Shown here: positions 42,960 to 54,900 of the stretch, piece after piece | Layout: each line of letters opens with the position of its first letter | How positions within the stretch are numbered: position 1 is the stretch's first letter | DNA from: Heloderma charlesbogerti | Taxonomy: Eukaryota; Chordata; Lepidosauria; Squamata; Helodermatidae | Direction of reading: 5' to 3' | Length of the DNA: 64,000 bases | Assembly: GCA_026122225.1 (NCBI GenBank) | Contig: JANEZZ010002758.1 | Coordinates: 682,001 to 746,000, forward strand | Notes under the pieces: model-generated | Told to the model about the DNA's origin: nothing | The model's input: only the letters and a program-made list of their open reading frames with translations | The model's database searches: none | Made by a program: the position numbers and the translations under genes

Positions 42960-45900
42960 AAATCCAAAGACCCAGGTAAACAGGATTTGCAGTATAGAGA
43001 TTATAAAAAAATTAAGCCAGGAATTGAATCTTATGATGAATTCAATTTATCTCTAGTCTGGTCTATACATGAAACAGAATGAGGTGGTCAAGTTCTGAGG
43101 TGGTATAACTGGACTGGACTACCTCAAACTACAGGCGAGGTAAAATTGCAATTTTGAATGCTTCCTTTTTATATCTACCTGCAAGTAGAAAGCTAGCACA
43201 GGAAGTTGAAGGCAGGGCTAGAACCTCTCACCTGTTGTGCTAGATTTCTACTTGAAGAGAAGCATTTTTTTAAAAAAATGCAGGGGGGCATTCAAAAAAT
43301 GGTAGCCACACACATGCAACCTGAACTGGTCCAGTTCACTCAATCCACTTCATTCTGCTGGGTAGAGACCAGGCCTTAATTAAGCAACTTAGATTTCAAG
43401 TAAGATTTCAAAACAGCAGAGGAAAACGAAAGATTGGCTTACCCAGCCCGCAGCCCATGTGAAGCACCCCCCACACGCGTGCAGAGCTATTTGCAGGCTT
43501 GCAAAACCACCCAGGCTTATGTAGAGGCACCAATTATTTGCAGGTGGATACACCCCAGCCTCAATTTGTACAGCAGCAGCAGCAGCAAGAAAAGGGCCAT
43601 TGTGATAACAGAAATCAGGCCTACCTCCACGCAATTCCAGCCATGGCCCCCCACAGCCTGAGAGGCCACCGTGTATGGCTGGTGTGCTGCATGAACCAGG
43701 CCTTAGCCCAGCCTGACCAAAGACAGCAGCCTTGCAAGGCTGAGGCAATGGGAAGCTGGTGGCCCTGAAAAAGCCCCAGGCCGAGAGAACCGAGGACATC
43801 TCTGTGCCAAAGACATATGGCTGGTTAACACAAGCATGGGCCCAAAACTGCACCCAAGGGGACAGCAATGGGATAAACCTGCTGTTTCTTGAAGTTCGGA
43901 TCTGTAGGACTGTAGCCAACAGGAGCAGGCGGAAGGAACATCAGGGCCTGCTCCATTTGGACTACCCACCACCATAGGCCTAACTGACATCAACTGCCCT
44001 GTGGGGAAGAGGGAGCGCGGGAAATAGGGGCAGGCCCAGGGAACATCAGGACCTGGTCCAACTGGACAGAAGGAACATCAGGGCCTGCCCCCCCATGACC
44101 AGGAGATGAGAGGTGAAGCATGGCCATTCCACCAGCCCTACTGAAAATCTACTTAATTTTTTCTTCTTCCCTCCCCATCCTCTTTTCCTTGAGTGTTGTG
44201 CTTTTTTTATATATACAGTCATGTGAAAAAGAAAGTACACCCTCTTTGAGTTCTATGGTTTTACGTATCAGGACATAATAAAAATCATCTGGTCCTTAGC
44301 AGGTCTTCAAATTCGGTAAATACAACCTCAGATGAACAACAACACATGACATATTACACCGTGTCATTATTTATTTTACAGAAATAAAGCCAAAATGGAG
44401 AAGCCATGTGTGAAAACTAAGTACACCTTATGATTCAGTAGCTTGTAGAACCACCTTTAGCAGCAATAACTTGAAGTAATCGTTTTCCGTATGACTTTAT
44501 CAGCCTCTCACATCGTTGTGGAGGAATTTTGGTCCACTCTTCTTTACAACATTGCTTCAGTTCACTGAGGTTTGTGGGCATTTGTTTATGCACAGCTCTC
44601 TTAAGGTCCTGCCACAGCATTTCAATCGGGTTGAGGTCTGGACTTTGACTGGGCCATTGCAACACCTTGATTCTTTTCTTTTTCAACCATTCTGTTGTAG
44701 ATTTGCTGGTGTGCTTGGGATCATTGTCCTGTTGCATGACCCAATTTCGGCCAAGCTTTGGCTGTCGGACAGATGGCTTCACATCTGACTCTAGAATACT
44801 TTGGTATACAGAGGTGGTCATGGTCGACTCAATGGCTACAAGGTGCCCAGGTCCTGTGCCTGCAAAACAAGCCCAAATCATCACCCCTCCACCACCATGC
44901 TTGACAGTTGGTATGAGATGTTTGTGCTGATATGCTGTGTTTGGTTTTTGCCAAATGTGGCGCTGTCCATTATGGCCAAACATCTCCACTTTGGTCTCGT
45001 CCGTCCAAAGGACATTGTTCCAGAAGTCTTGTGATTTGTTCAGATGCAACTTTGCAAACCATGCTGCCATGTTCTTCTTAGAGAGAAGAGGCTTTCTCGT
45101 GGCAACCCTTCCAAACAAACGATACTTGTTCAGTCTTTTTCTAATTGTACTGTCATGAACTTTAACATTTAACATGCTAACTGAGGCCTGTAGAGTCTGA
45201 GATGTAACTCTTGGATGTTTTGCAATTTCTCTGAGCATTGCATGGTCTGCCCTTGGGGTGAATTTGCTGGGACGTCCACTCCTGGGAAGATTGGCAACTG
45301 TCTTGAAAATTTTCCACTTGTGAATAATCTTCCTCACTGTAGAATGATGGACTTTAAATTGTTTGGAAATGGCCTTACAACCCTTCCCAGATTGATGGGC
45401 AGCAACAATTGCTGATCTCTAAGATCCTTGCTGATGTCTTTACTCTTTGGCGTTGTGTTAACACACATCTGAATGCTCAAGACCAGCAAACTCCTGAGAC
45501 TTCAGCTTTTATAGAGGCGGCCACACTTGCTGATGATCAATTAATCAAGGGCATTTGATAAGCAGCACCTGGCTGCTACTTAGCCTCTTCATACCCATGG
45601 AAGCAGTAAGGGTGTACTTAGTTTTTCACACATGGCTTCTCCATTTTTGGCTTTATTTCTGTAAAATAAATAATGACACGGTGTAATATGTCATATGTTG
45701 TTGTTCATCTGAGGTTGTATTTACCGAATTTTAAGACCTGCTAAGGACCAGATGATTTTTATTGTGTCCTGAGACGTAAAACCATAGAACTCAAAGAGGG
45801 TGTACTTTCTTTTTCACATGACTGTATAAGTGATCAATTGTAAGCTGCTCTGGGAGCCTTTTTTTGGTTGAGGAGTGGGGGGAAACAAAACAAAACACAC

Positions 45901-48900
45901 ACATTGCCATTCAAACAAGTATGCAAGGGGGGAGGGGAGAAAGAGCAGCATTTCTAGGCATTCCTCAGCATAAACATTACCGATCATTTCCTGTTGCGAC
46001 TGATGCATAGCGCCGTTGACTTCGTTGGAGCAACGGTCAGCCAGGTTCCTTCCCAAGCCCTCTTCTAGGTGCTTGTTGAGTTCCTAGCATTTTACAGGGA
46101 AAGCAAACAGTAAGCAGACTGCCTGCCCCAGCTTAGGTTCTGTCAAGCCAAGCGGACATAGCAAGTGCAGGCGACAGCAGGGTTTGGGGACATGAGTGCT
46201 GTTGTCGCCCTCTCTAAACCACCAGCAGGGCTCTCTTTGCAACTTCCCTCAGCCACGAACAGCTGTGCACACTGTACATCTTTAGTGTCCTAATTGCCTG
46301 CAAGGGCACAAAACTGCTTGCCTCCTGAACCTCTTCACTTGTATGCTCAGGAGAGGGACAGCAAAGGTGGGGGGGGGAGAGGGGCTTTCTCCTGGGGGAG
46401 AGCTTCCCAAATCCCCCTCCCCTTCAGAACCATAGGAAGAAAAAGGCTCTCCTGGTGCAGAATTAAGAGCATGCAGACAAACAATCATCTCTCTCTGTCC
46501 TCTCCCCTATTTGCATACTTGAAACATCCCACCTCTAAGTGGCACACCCCAGTTGCAGTTTGGATTTCAAACATCCTCACCAGTTAGTGGGCAACTTCAT
46601 AGTAACATATTAAACTATTTAAACTTGCCCACGTATTGATCTTAACACAAACTAAACAAATAAATACAATGACAGTACTATTTGACACGTACAGTCCTGA
46701 TGTAATGAGTTCCATCCCTATGTTGTAAGAATCTTAAGGCTGGTTGCAGTACACAGAGACTCAATTCTTAGAGCTACTTCTCTAATCATTAATACTGTTG
46801 CTCTCTAACAGTCTGCATGGGCTCTATATGAGCAGCTGAAGTGTGCAATCTCTCTGATCATGGGGGTAGTATACACACACTCTAGTAAATTGTGACCAGA
46901 TCTGGACTCTGCATATTAAAACCACAGAAATTAATGTAGATGAGGTGGGTTTAACTGATACTCAGGTAATACAAAAGTAGACCACAGAAAAAGTAAAACT
47001 AGGAATATTAAGGAACAAAAACAGATTTCCAGTTATGGCAAAACTTACACTTTTATATATTTTCAGAACTTGTGGGGATGGGTGAAAATCAGAGCTAAAC
47101 TCATCTACCAAAAGAGAAAGTCGACAGATTTCATCAGTCATGGCAGAAGATACCTAGAAATATAACAGATGAAAAGAACAGCATGAAGGGTCTTGGAGGA
47201 AAATAGACGCGAGGGTTATTCAAAACTCTTTGCAAAATGATGCTTTGGGCGCATTTTAAGTTCTTTGCTATACGCTTGGGACTTAAAACAGTGCTTGCTG
47301 CAAAAGTTTAAAGCCCTCCATACACATTAGCTCAATAATCCTTAACATACGACTCTGCCTTGTACGGAGTCAGACCACTGATCGATCCAGCCCAGTACTG
47401 TCTTCTCTTATCAGCCCTGCACTCTACAGTTACAAGAAGGTCATTCCCAGTTGTGCTCCAGAGGATTATTTAACTGGATATGTTAGGAACTGAACCGAGG
47501 ACTTTCAAGCATCCAGTACACATATCCTGAGAGCTGCAGCCTGCCACCATCCTTAGAAGCCTGGAAGACAGTCCAGTAATAGCTCCAACATTACAGAAGG
47601 GAGGAGGGGCTCAGACTGGGAGACAACTCTGCTCTATACCTTTGAAGTTGTTGAGCAGTTACCGACTTCACAAGAACTGACACTGATTCCAGCATCAGAA
47701 ATCTTTAAAGTCCCCAAAAGGTCACTAATATCAACGATTTCATTCTTTAAGCATTCACAACATCAAGGTCTGTTCTTTTGGAGGGGTGCAACAGGCATAG
47801 TGTTTGTAAAGCAGTGACTTGTGAATTGAGATGGGAGCCATACACTGAACATTCCAGGACATTTACCTGAGCTGCCCGCCATTTACCTTGTTCGCAACCT
47901 CCTCTGTAACTTCCTTGATTTTCTTCTTAATGTCCTCTGTTAAAAGGTTGAGCTGGTTTCGAACAAATTCCAGCCTGTCCTTCTGTTCCTCTCGTTCCTC
48001 CATTGAATGGACTCTAAAGTAGTGGAAAAGCAGCCATCAGCCTCCATATACCAGTTTCCCCAGAAATACAGTGGTGGAGACAAACTGAGCACCATACTGG
48101 TGCCATCCCTGGCTCTGTAGGCTTGAAGCAAAAATACAGTAGGCTTGAAGCAAAACTACAGACTAGGACATAAACTGGAGCAGCAGTCCTTAAGCCTAAA
48201 CCTACCTTACTCCAACAGGAAGACCAACTTTTAATTTTTTACCATATATGACCCTCTCCTGTCCTGAATTTTGGTCTCAACTGCTGGCTTTATTAGCTTA
48301 TGTCTAGTGTTTGATCTGGACAGGTGGGAGACGGAAGGGGTGGGGTGGGGATGACTCCTGAACTTTTGGCAGTCAAGTAGAAGAGGGAATTTCAGTAGGT
48401 CTGAATTTTCTCCCCCTTGCCAGGCAAAGCTGAACCACCAACATTCCATCTTCTACACAACATTTAAAGTTACTGAGAGCCTTGTCCTCCTCTGCAACTC
48501 TTTCTCCTCTAAAAAAACAACCTGCATCACACACGAAATCCCATGCAAAGAAAGAGAAAATGGTGGCAGAGCCATTAGCACTGCCCACCGTAAATTACTG
48601 CATAGCCTACATGTGGATCTGGACCCTTCAATGAAAGATCAACGTACTTATAGTTCATGCTAGAGTGGTATTATGTATGAAATATTCTGTCCTTGATCTG
48701 TGGCACCTTTGCCAAAAAGCCCAGGCACCACAAATTCCTTTTGTTTTTCATATGACATCATGACCTTTTAACAATATTGGAGTCTTGGCTATTTGTCTTT
48801 TATCTGTCATTTTTAAGTTTGGTCCCAACTGCTGGCTTTATGGACTTACGTCTAGTGTTTGATCTGCTGCTTTGCACTTGCTTTTTTATATAATTTGTCA

Positions 48901-51900
48901 TATTTTATATGTTTGTGCTGTGACTGCAAGCTGTGTTAGGACTAGTTTGCAAAAGGCAGGGATAAAATATCTTATGAATAAATATCCTCCCATGTTCGGA
49001 ATAACCCCGTAATGTATTAACACTATATTGTGGATGGAACTGAGGAACAGAGAGAGAAAGGGAGAGGGGCTTGCCTATGGCCACCTAACAAACTCATGGC
49101 AGAGGTGAGATTTGAATCAGATACTTCCTGGCTCACAGCTCAGTCTCTTCACCACTACACTAGCTCTCAAGCTAGAGAAATACACCCCTCTTCAACTCAA
49201 TATAGCACCAACACAGATCTCCATCTGGTACTGCAGATGCTGGTGGCCATGTTTTTGGCAGACATCGTTTTAGGGCAGGGGCAGGTAACTAGTGGCCCCC
49301 CAAATGTTTTGACCTACAACTCCCATCATCCATCACCATTGGCTATGCTAGCTAGGGCTGATGGGAGCTGTAGGCCAAACCACACCTTCTTTATTATTAT
49401 TATTATTAAATTTATTAATCGCCCATCTGGCTGGTCACCCAGCCACTCTGGGCGATGTACAACATACAATAAAACAGTTTAAAACAATAAAATTCTACAA
49501 TAAAAACATTTTCTAAAATACCCTAACCCACCCCAAATGCCCGCCTGAACAACCACATTTTTAATGCACGACGGAAGCTCATTAAAGAGGGGGCATGACG
49601 GAGTTCCCTAGGGAGGGAGTTCCACAGAGTGGGGGCCACCACAGAAAAGGCCCTCTCCCTCGTCACCACCAGTCTAGCTATCCTGGCTGATGGGACAGAG
49701 GGAAGGCCATCCGAGGCTGATCTTGTTAAGCGGCCTGTCTGGTGCTGCTTGAGGTGCTCCTTAAGATAGGCTGGGCCGGAAACATATAGGGTTTTAAAGG
49801 TCAAAACCAACACCTTGAATTTGGCCCGGAAAACAACTGGTAACCAGTGCAACTCCTTCAGCACTGGAGTGATGTGATCTCGCCGGCGGCTGCCTTTAAT
49901 CAGGCGAGCCGCCGCGTTCTGTACCAGCTGCAGTTTCTGAACCGTCTTCAAGGGTAACCCCATGTAGAGCGCATTACAGTAGTCTAAACGAAAGGAGACC
50001 AGGGCATGTACTACCGATGGGAGCAGAAGGTTGGGAAGGAAGGGGCGCAGCCGCCGTATCAGATGGAGTTGATACAGCGCTGTCCAGCTCACAGCTGACA
50101 CCTGAGCCTCCATGGACAGCTGGGAGTCCAAAATGACCCCCAGGCTGCGGACCTGGTCTTTCAAGGGTAGCCGTACCCCATCCAACACCAGGTCAACATT
50201 CCCCAACCTCCTTTAGAGGCAATGTGGACATTTTTTGCATTTCCCTGGGATTGCGGACACCCAGCAAGGGGAAAAACCAGTGTCACTGAGGAAGGCCTAA
50301 AATCTCCTTTTCTGCAAGTGAGGGGACAGACAACCAGAGAAATGCTGCACTCACCTCTTGCCAGCACTGGGCTAAGGACTGCATAGTATACCTCCTGATA
50401 AAGGGAAGAATGGTCAGTGCCACCCCACGGCTCTTCCCGGGTTAGCTAAACAAGGCGAACACAACATGGGAGGCCTACCTGTGGTTGGCTGCTGCCACGT
50501 TTATGCTGTCCATAATGTTTTTCACGGTATCTAGGATCTGTTTAGCTCTGATAGTGTGCTGCTCAAACTTGGTTTTCACAGCTGACTGCGAGATACACTC
50601 CTGCGAGGGGCCCAAGCCACAACACATTACTGCAATTCCATCACCAACACACTCTGGAATTTCTAGGTCAGAAAGCAGTTTGCTGCTATTTATTAAAACA
50701 TAGATTCTAAAGAAATTTTGAAAAAATTAAAGTAAAATACGCAGAAAGCATAAGGGACAAAGACAGACTGAAAACAAAATCACAACTCTATACCAGTAAA
50801 TAAGTGCTCTCCATTATGGTCCAGTTACAGTAATGTGTGAAGGACAAAATAAAGAGTTACAAAAGCAAGGAGTAATGATTAATGTAAATCCAGCTGGCAT
50901 TAAACATTCCTTCTGAATTTCACAGAATAGGCTGCTGTGACTATCTCTCACTAAGAGCCTCACTAAGAGAAACTCTCACTTGACACATGACAGCTTTACG
51001 CTTATTGTTGTTCAGTCGTTAAGTCGTGTCCGACTCTTCGTGACCCCATGGACCAGAGCAGGCCAGGCCTTCCTGTCCTCCACTCTCTCCCGGAGTGTGC
51101 TCAAGTTCATATTCATTGCATCGGTGATGCTATCTAGCCATCTCATCCCTAAAATTGTAAAGGGCAAATGTGGTGAACACACATAATATACAGGATACAG
51201 AGCTGTGATTGGCTGTAGCTCCCTTTTGCATGTATGTGCTGTGGCAAATCCAGGTTTGCCTCTGGCTAGCAGGTAAAACAGCCCTGGTGTTCTTCAAGTG
51301 AGGATGCTGCAAGATTCTGGTAGCATTGAAGGTTAACTCCTACGGAACATATGAAGCTGCCTTAGACCAGCTCAGACTATTTGTCTATCTAGTCCAGAAC
51401 TGTCTACTCTGCTTGACTGGCAGCAGCTCTCCAGAGTTTTGGAAGGATCTCCCTGGGATCCTTTTAAACCTAAGATGCCAGAGATTTAACCTGAACCTTC
51501 TGCATGCAAGACACTTGTTCTACCACTGAGCTATGGTTGCTCCCAAAATATGCATGAATATAGAAAGTGTAAATGTTCATGTATTCATGTACATCAGTTA
51601 ATGCAGAAGCACAGCCTCTGCATGTACATGTCTGCTACATCCACATTGGGAATACGTGCATCTCCCATATCATGGGTGGAAGGACTGTGCTGAAGCCAAG
51701 CAGATCTGAGTCTGGTCAGTGCCTGGATAAAGGTCACCTGGAAAGGCCCCTGTATGCAGCCTTGAGTTCCATATAAATATTACCAATGAACAAAATTGTA
51801 TTGGGACAGGGAAGATGCTCAAGTCATCCCTGTAAAGCAGATGGCTGAAGAATTTGTGTAGCTGCAACTGTGTGGCAAACCAGGGGGCTTTCCTCTAACC

Positions 51901-54900
51901 CAGTATCTGGTTAACTCCTGTAAAATCTCACCTTCCACCTAAAGCAAGTCGCTGGTCATGATGATTGTGAAAAGAAACTAATATATCTAGATATGTTGAA
52001 AGTTTCTGCTGAAGGATTAGGGCACAGTTCACCAAGTGGTTCCCCTGAAAGAAGACCATCCAGGAGGACATTTGACCAGTTGCTGATGCCTAGTTGTATT
52101 ATTACTCCCACATTTGACAATGACGAAACGATGAACATTTTGATTTGCTTTACTGCACTCGGGATTTTAGGACACGGTCCACTCTACCTTAACCAACACT
52201 GATAGCAAAATAATAAAAAAAGGAAAAAGAAAAGAGAAACAATAGATAAAAGGAACTCCTTGATCCTCGATGAAGCAGATCTAGAAATCAGCAATGAAAA
52301 TGCAAGAGGTTCACATATAAACAGCACATTGTTAGAGCTAGACAAGATGTGTAGAAGAGTCATATTCCAGACAGGCAAATAAGCAGAAGGCAAAGGGGTT
52401 ATGTTCTCATCCCCACACACTACACAACCAGAAAATCTGTGGTAGGAAACTATAAGAGGTAGAAAAGTTAGTAACGTCTCAGGAAAAAGAGAGAAATGTT
52501 CAAGGAGTAAGTACGTGATTCAAGCAAGTTCACTCATCAACATTATCAGAAATAAGAGTGAATGTACTGAACCATGGCTGTCCCCCAATTAACAGCTCAA
52601 CGGCAGAGCACATGGCTTTGTATGCAGGCCATGGGTTCATAGCTGACATCTTGAGTTAAAAGGATCTTGGGCAGCAGGGCTGCAGAAACCATGCCTGAAA
52701 CCGTGGATGCCAAGTCAGATCATTGGCCTATCTGGCACAGTATCTTCAACCCTAGCTTTTCCCAACCTGGTGCCCTCCAAATGTGCTGAACTACAACTCC
52801 CAGCATCCCCCAGCCAACCATGCTAATTGGGGAATGCTGGGAGTTGTAGTTCAGCACATCTGGAGGGCACCAGGTTGGGGAAGGCTGGTCTACACTGTGG
52901 CTGTTCACACAACACAATAACCCACCATCAGTGGTTGAGTGTGAGTTGTTGGTGAACTATGGGTTTTTTGTTAAACCATGGATTAGTGTCCCAGGACATT
53001 TTCTGCAGGGTGGCAACCATGGAGTGTGGCTTGTTAACCACGTAGTGTGGCTTGTTATCCCAACAACAAACCATGGGTTCTTAGGGTACCTTGATTGAGA
53101 AAAATAAGCCACACTGCATGGTTAACAAGCCACCCTGCAGAAAATGTCCTGGGTTCAGACAACACGCTAATCTACAGTTCAACAAACAGCCAAAGGTTCA
53201 ACAACAACCCACCGAGTTTGGGTTAGTGTCTAGTGCAAACCCAGTCACTGACTGGTGGCTTCTCTCCATGACCTCACACAGGGTTTGTTTATTTTCCTTC
53301 TCAATTTTTCGGCTATCCAAGATCCTTTTAAATGGAGATGCCAAACATTAATCCTAGGACTTCCTGCACACAAAGCATTTTGGGAAGAGGCCACGTTCAA
53401 TTTTAAACAGTTACGTTGTAGCTCAGGCATAAATAGTAGGCTCATCGGCAAGGCATTATAGAATAGCATAACAGTTTCAAGCGAAATTTCTTGTCAGAAA
53501 TAATTTTTTATCGTCCAGAATTCAGGAAACTTGTTAAGTTCAACAAATGTTCATTGCATAATCATCAAAACTTTACATGTGATGTCCACCATCATACTCG
53601 GGAGAATGCAATTCTACTGTGCCGCTTTCCCCCCCACTCATCCCATTTTGTGACAACTGAAAAGTTTCTTGTATGCCTACTGACTTGTCCCATCAACCTG
53701 TGTTGCCTTCCAAGAGAGGCAGTCTCCATATCACAATTACAGCAATCAAATGTTCCTAGGCGATGAGGTGCTTAACTATCAAATCACTCTTGGTTGCAGC
53801 AACTCTTATATAGCAACCACACCCACTTCTTGCCAAAAATTCATATTCTGGATGTCTCTTCAGAACAAGAAAAACAGATCAACGCATTTATACAAAAAGA
53901 GGAGTGGGGGGGCCTGACTTATTTACTTACATAATAGAATTTGGAAAAGGAATTTGAGTTCCACTAGGAGAGAGTTAGCACTGTGTAGCACAGAGCACTA
54001 ACAGCTCTGCCCTATGAACACTGGCATCAGGGAAGCATCCCTCCAATTCAACTCCCCACCTACTCTTTTCATGATGGAAAGAATATTTGGTTCCATTGGC
54101 CTGAGTAGATGTCATTTCCTGCTTCATCAGACTGTCCCCAAGAAGAGCTCAGGAGTGTGCTTTGGGTTAGCGCGATCCCCCTCTGCTCCCACTGCTTCAG
54201 TGAGAATGACTGAATGTGAGATCTTGCGATTTTTTGAATGAAGAACCTTCTCCCCTCTGGGTTTAAACTCTCGGGGTCAAAAGGACACCCGAAGCTCACT
54301 CCAGCTATCCATCTCCTTGGGGACAGTCCTGGAATGTGTGTGTGCCTAATAATATCTGAATAGGCCCATCAGATGAAGAGGCAGTTCAAAAATACCTTGC
54401 AACTCAATTTACATGCAAATGATGATCAACGTATAATGTTGTGCTTAAAAATCAACTGAAACCTTACAGCCTCAACATGGACGTCACCAAGAAGCGCTTA
54501 CCTGTCGAGATGCTGAATGTGGTGTGAGTAACACTGACACAGGCAAGTATTTATTAAGGCTGGCTGCATATGGAGACTGGGTTCTGATGGGAATTCTTTT
54601 TTAAAAAAAAAAACAGCAACAACAAGCACAATTGGTTTAGATGCTCAGGAAGTTTACCTCAAATATTTTCTCAAAATGCTGAAATTCTTGGAACCGCATC
54701 TGAAATCCTTCAGCAAGCGCTCCACCTACGGAGCACAAAACAGAATGGTCAAACATAAGTTATCTGAAGCCACACAGCAAATGGCTATTTTTTTTTTTTG
54801 AGTTTAAGGCTTCTAAAAAAGGCCATCCAGAAACTGCACACTGTAGGAAGGGATTAGCCACATCTAATACACACCTCCCTCAGGCATGCCCTGGGCTTTG

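Larger units (their letters stand above)
42194..45980 (-). other. MFN1 intron hosting SINE, microsatellite and Tc1
   Basis: The long intron between the 41964-42193 and 45981-46083 exons. 43000-43900 has no feature I can name. 45827-45880 (TGTAAGCTGCTCTGGGAGCC) and 44150-44213 look like the two halves of one retroposon tail split by Tc1. Confidence 0.5.
50601..54657 (-). other. MFN1 intron (4 kb)
   Basis: Contains the BovB end, SINEs at 51.3, 51.7 and 52.6 kb, and MITEs at 52.75 and 52.9-53.2 kb. 51800-52560 and 53250-54650 hold nothing I can name. Confidence 0.5.

Noticed and set aside
43389..43919. 176-codon open frame on the - strand
   Set aside because: No family resemblance, no splice sites in keeping with an exon, repetitive G/C-rich base composition, and location in an MFN1 intron. 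Probably chance.
44516..45158. Several + strand frames across the Tc1 element
   Set aside because: Antisense of the transposase.
52588..52660. tRNA-like sequence, considered as a tRNA gene
   Set aside because: Only the A/B boxes are partly kept, no clean acceptor stem, and a SINE body follows; tRNA-derived SINE instead. The same holds for 42333 and 51480-51546.
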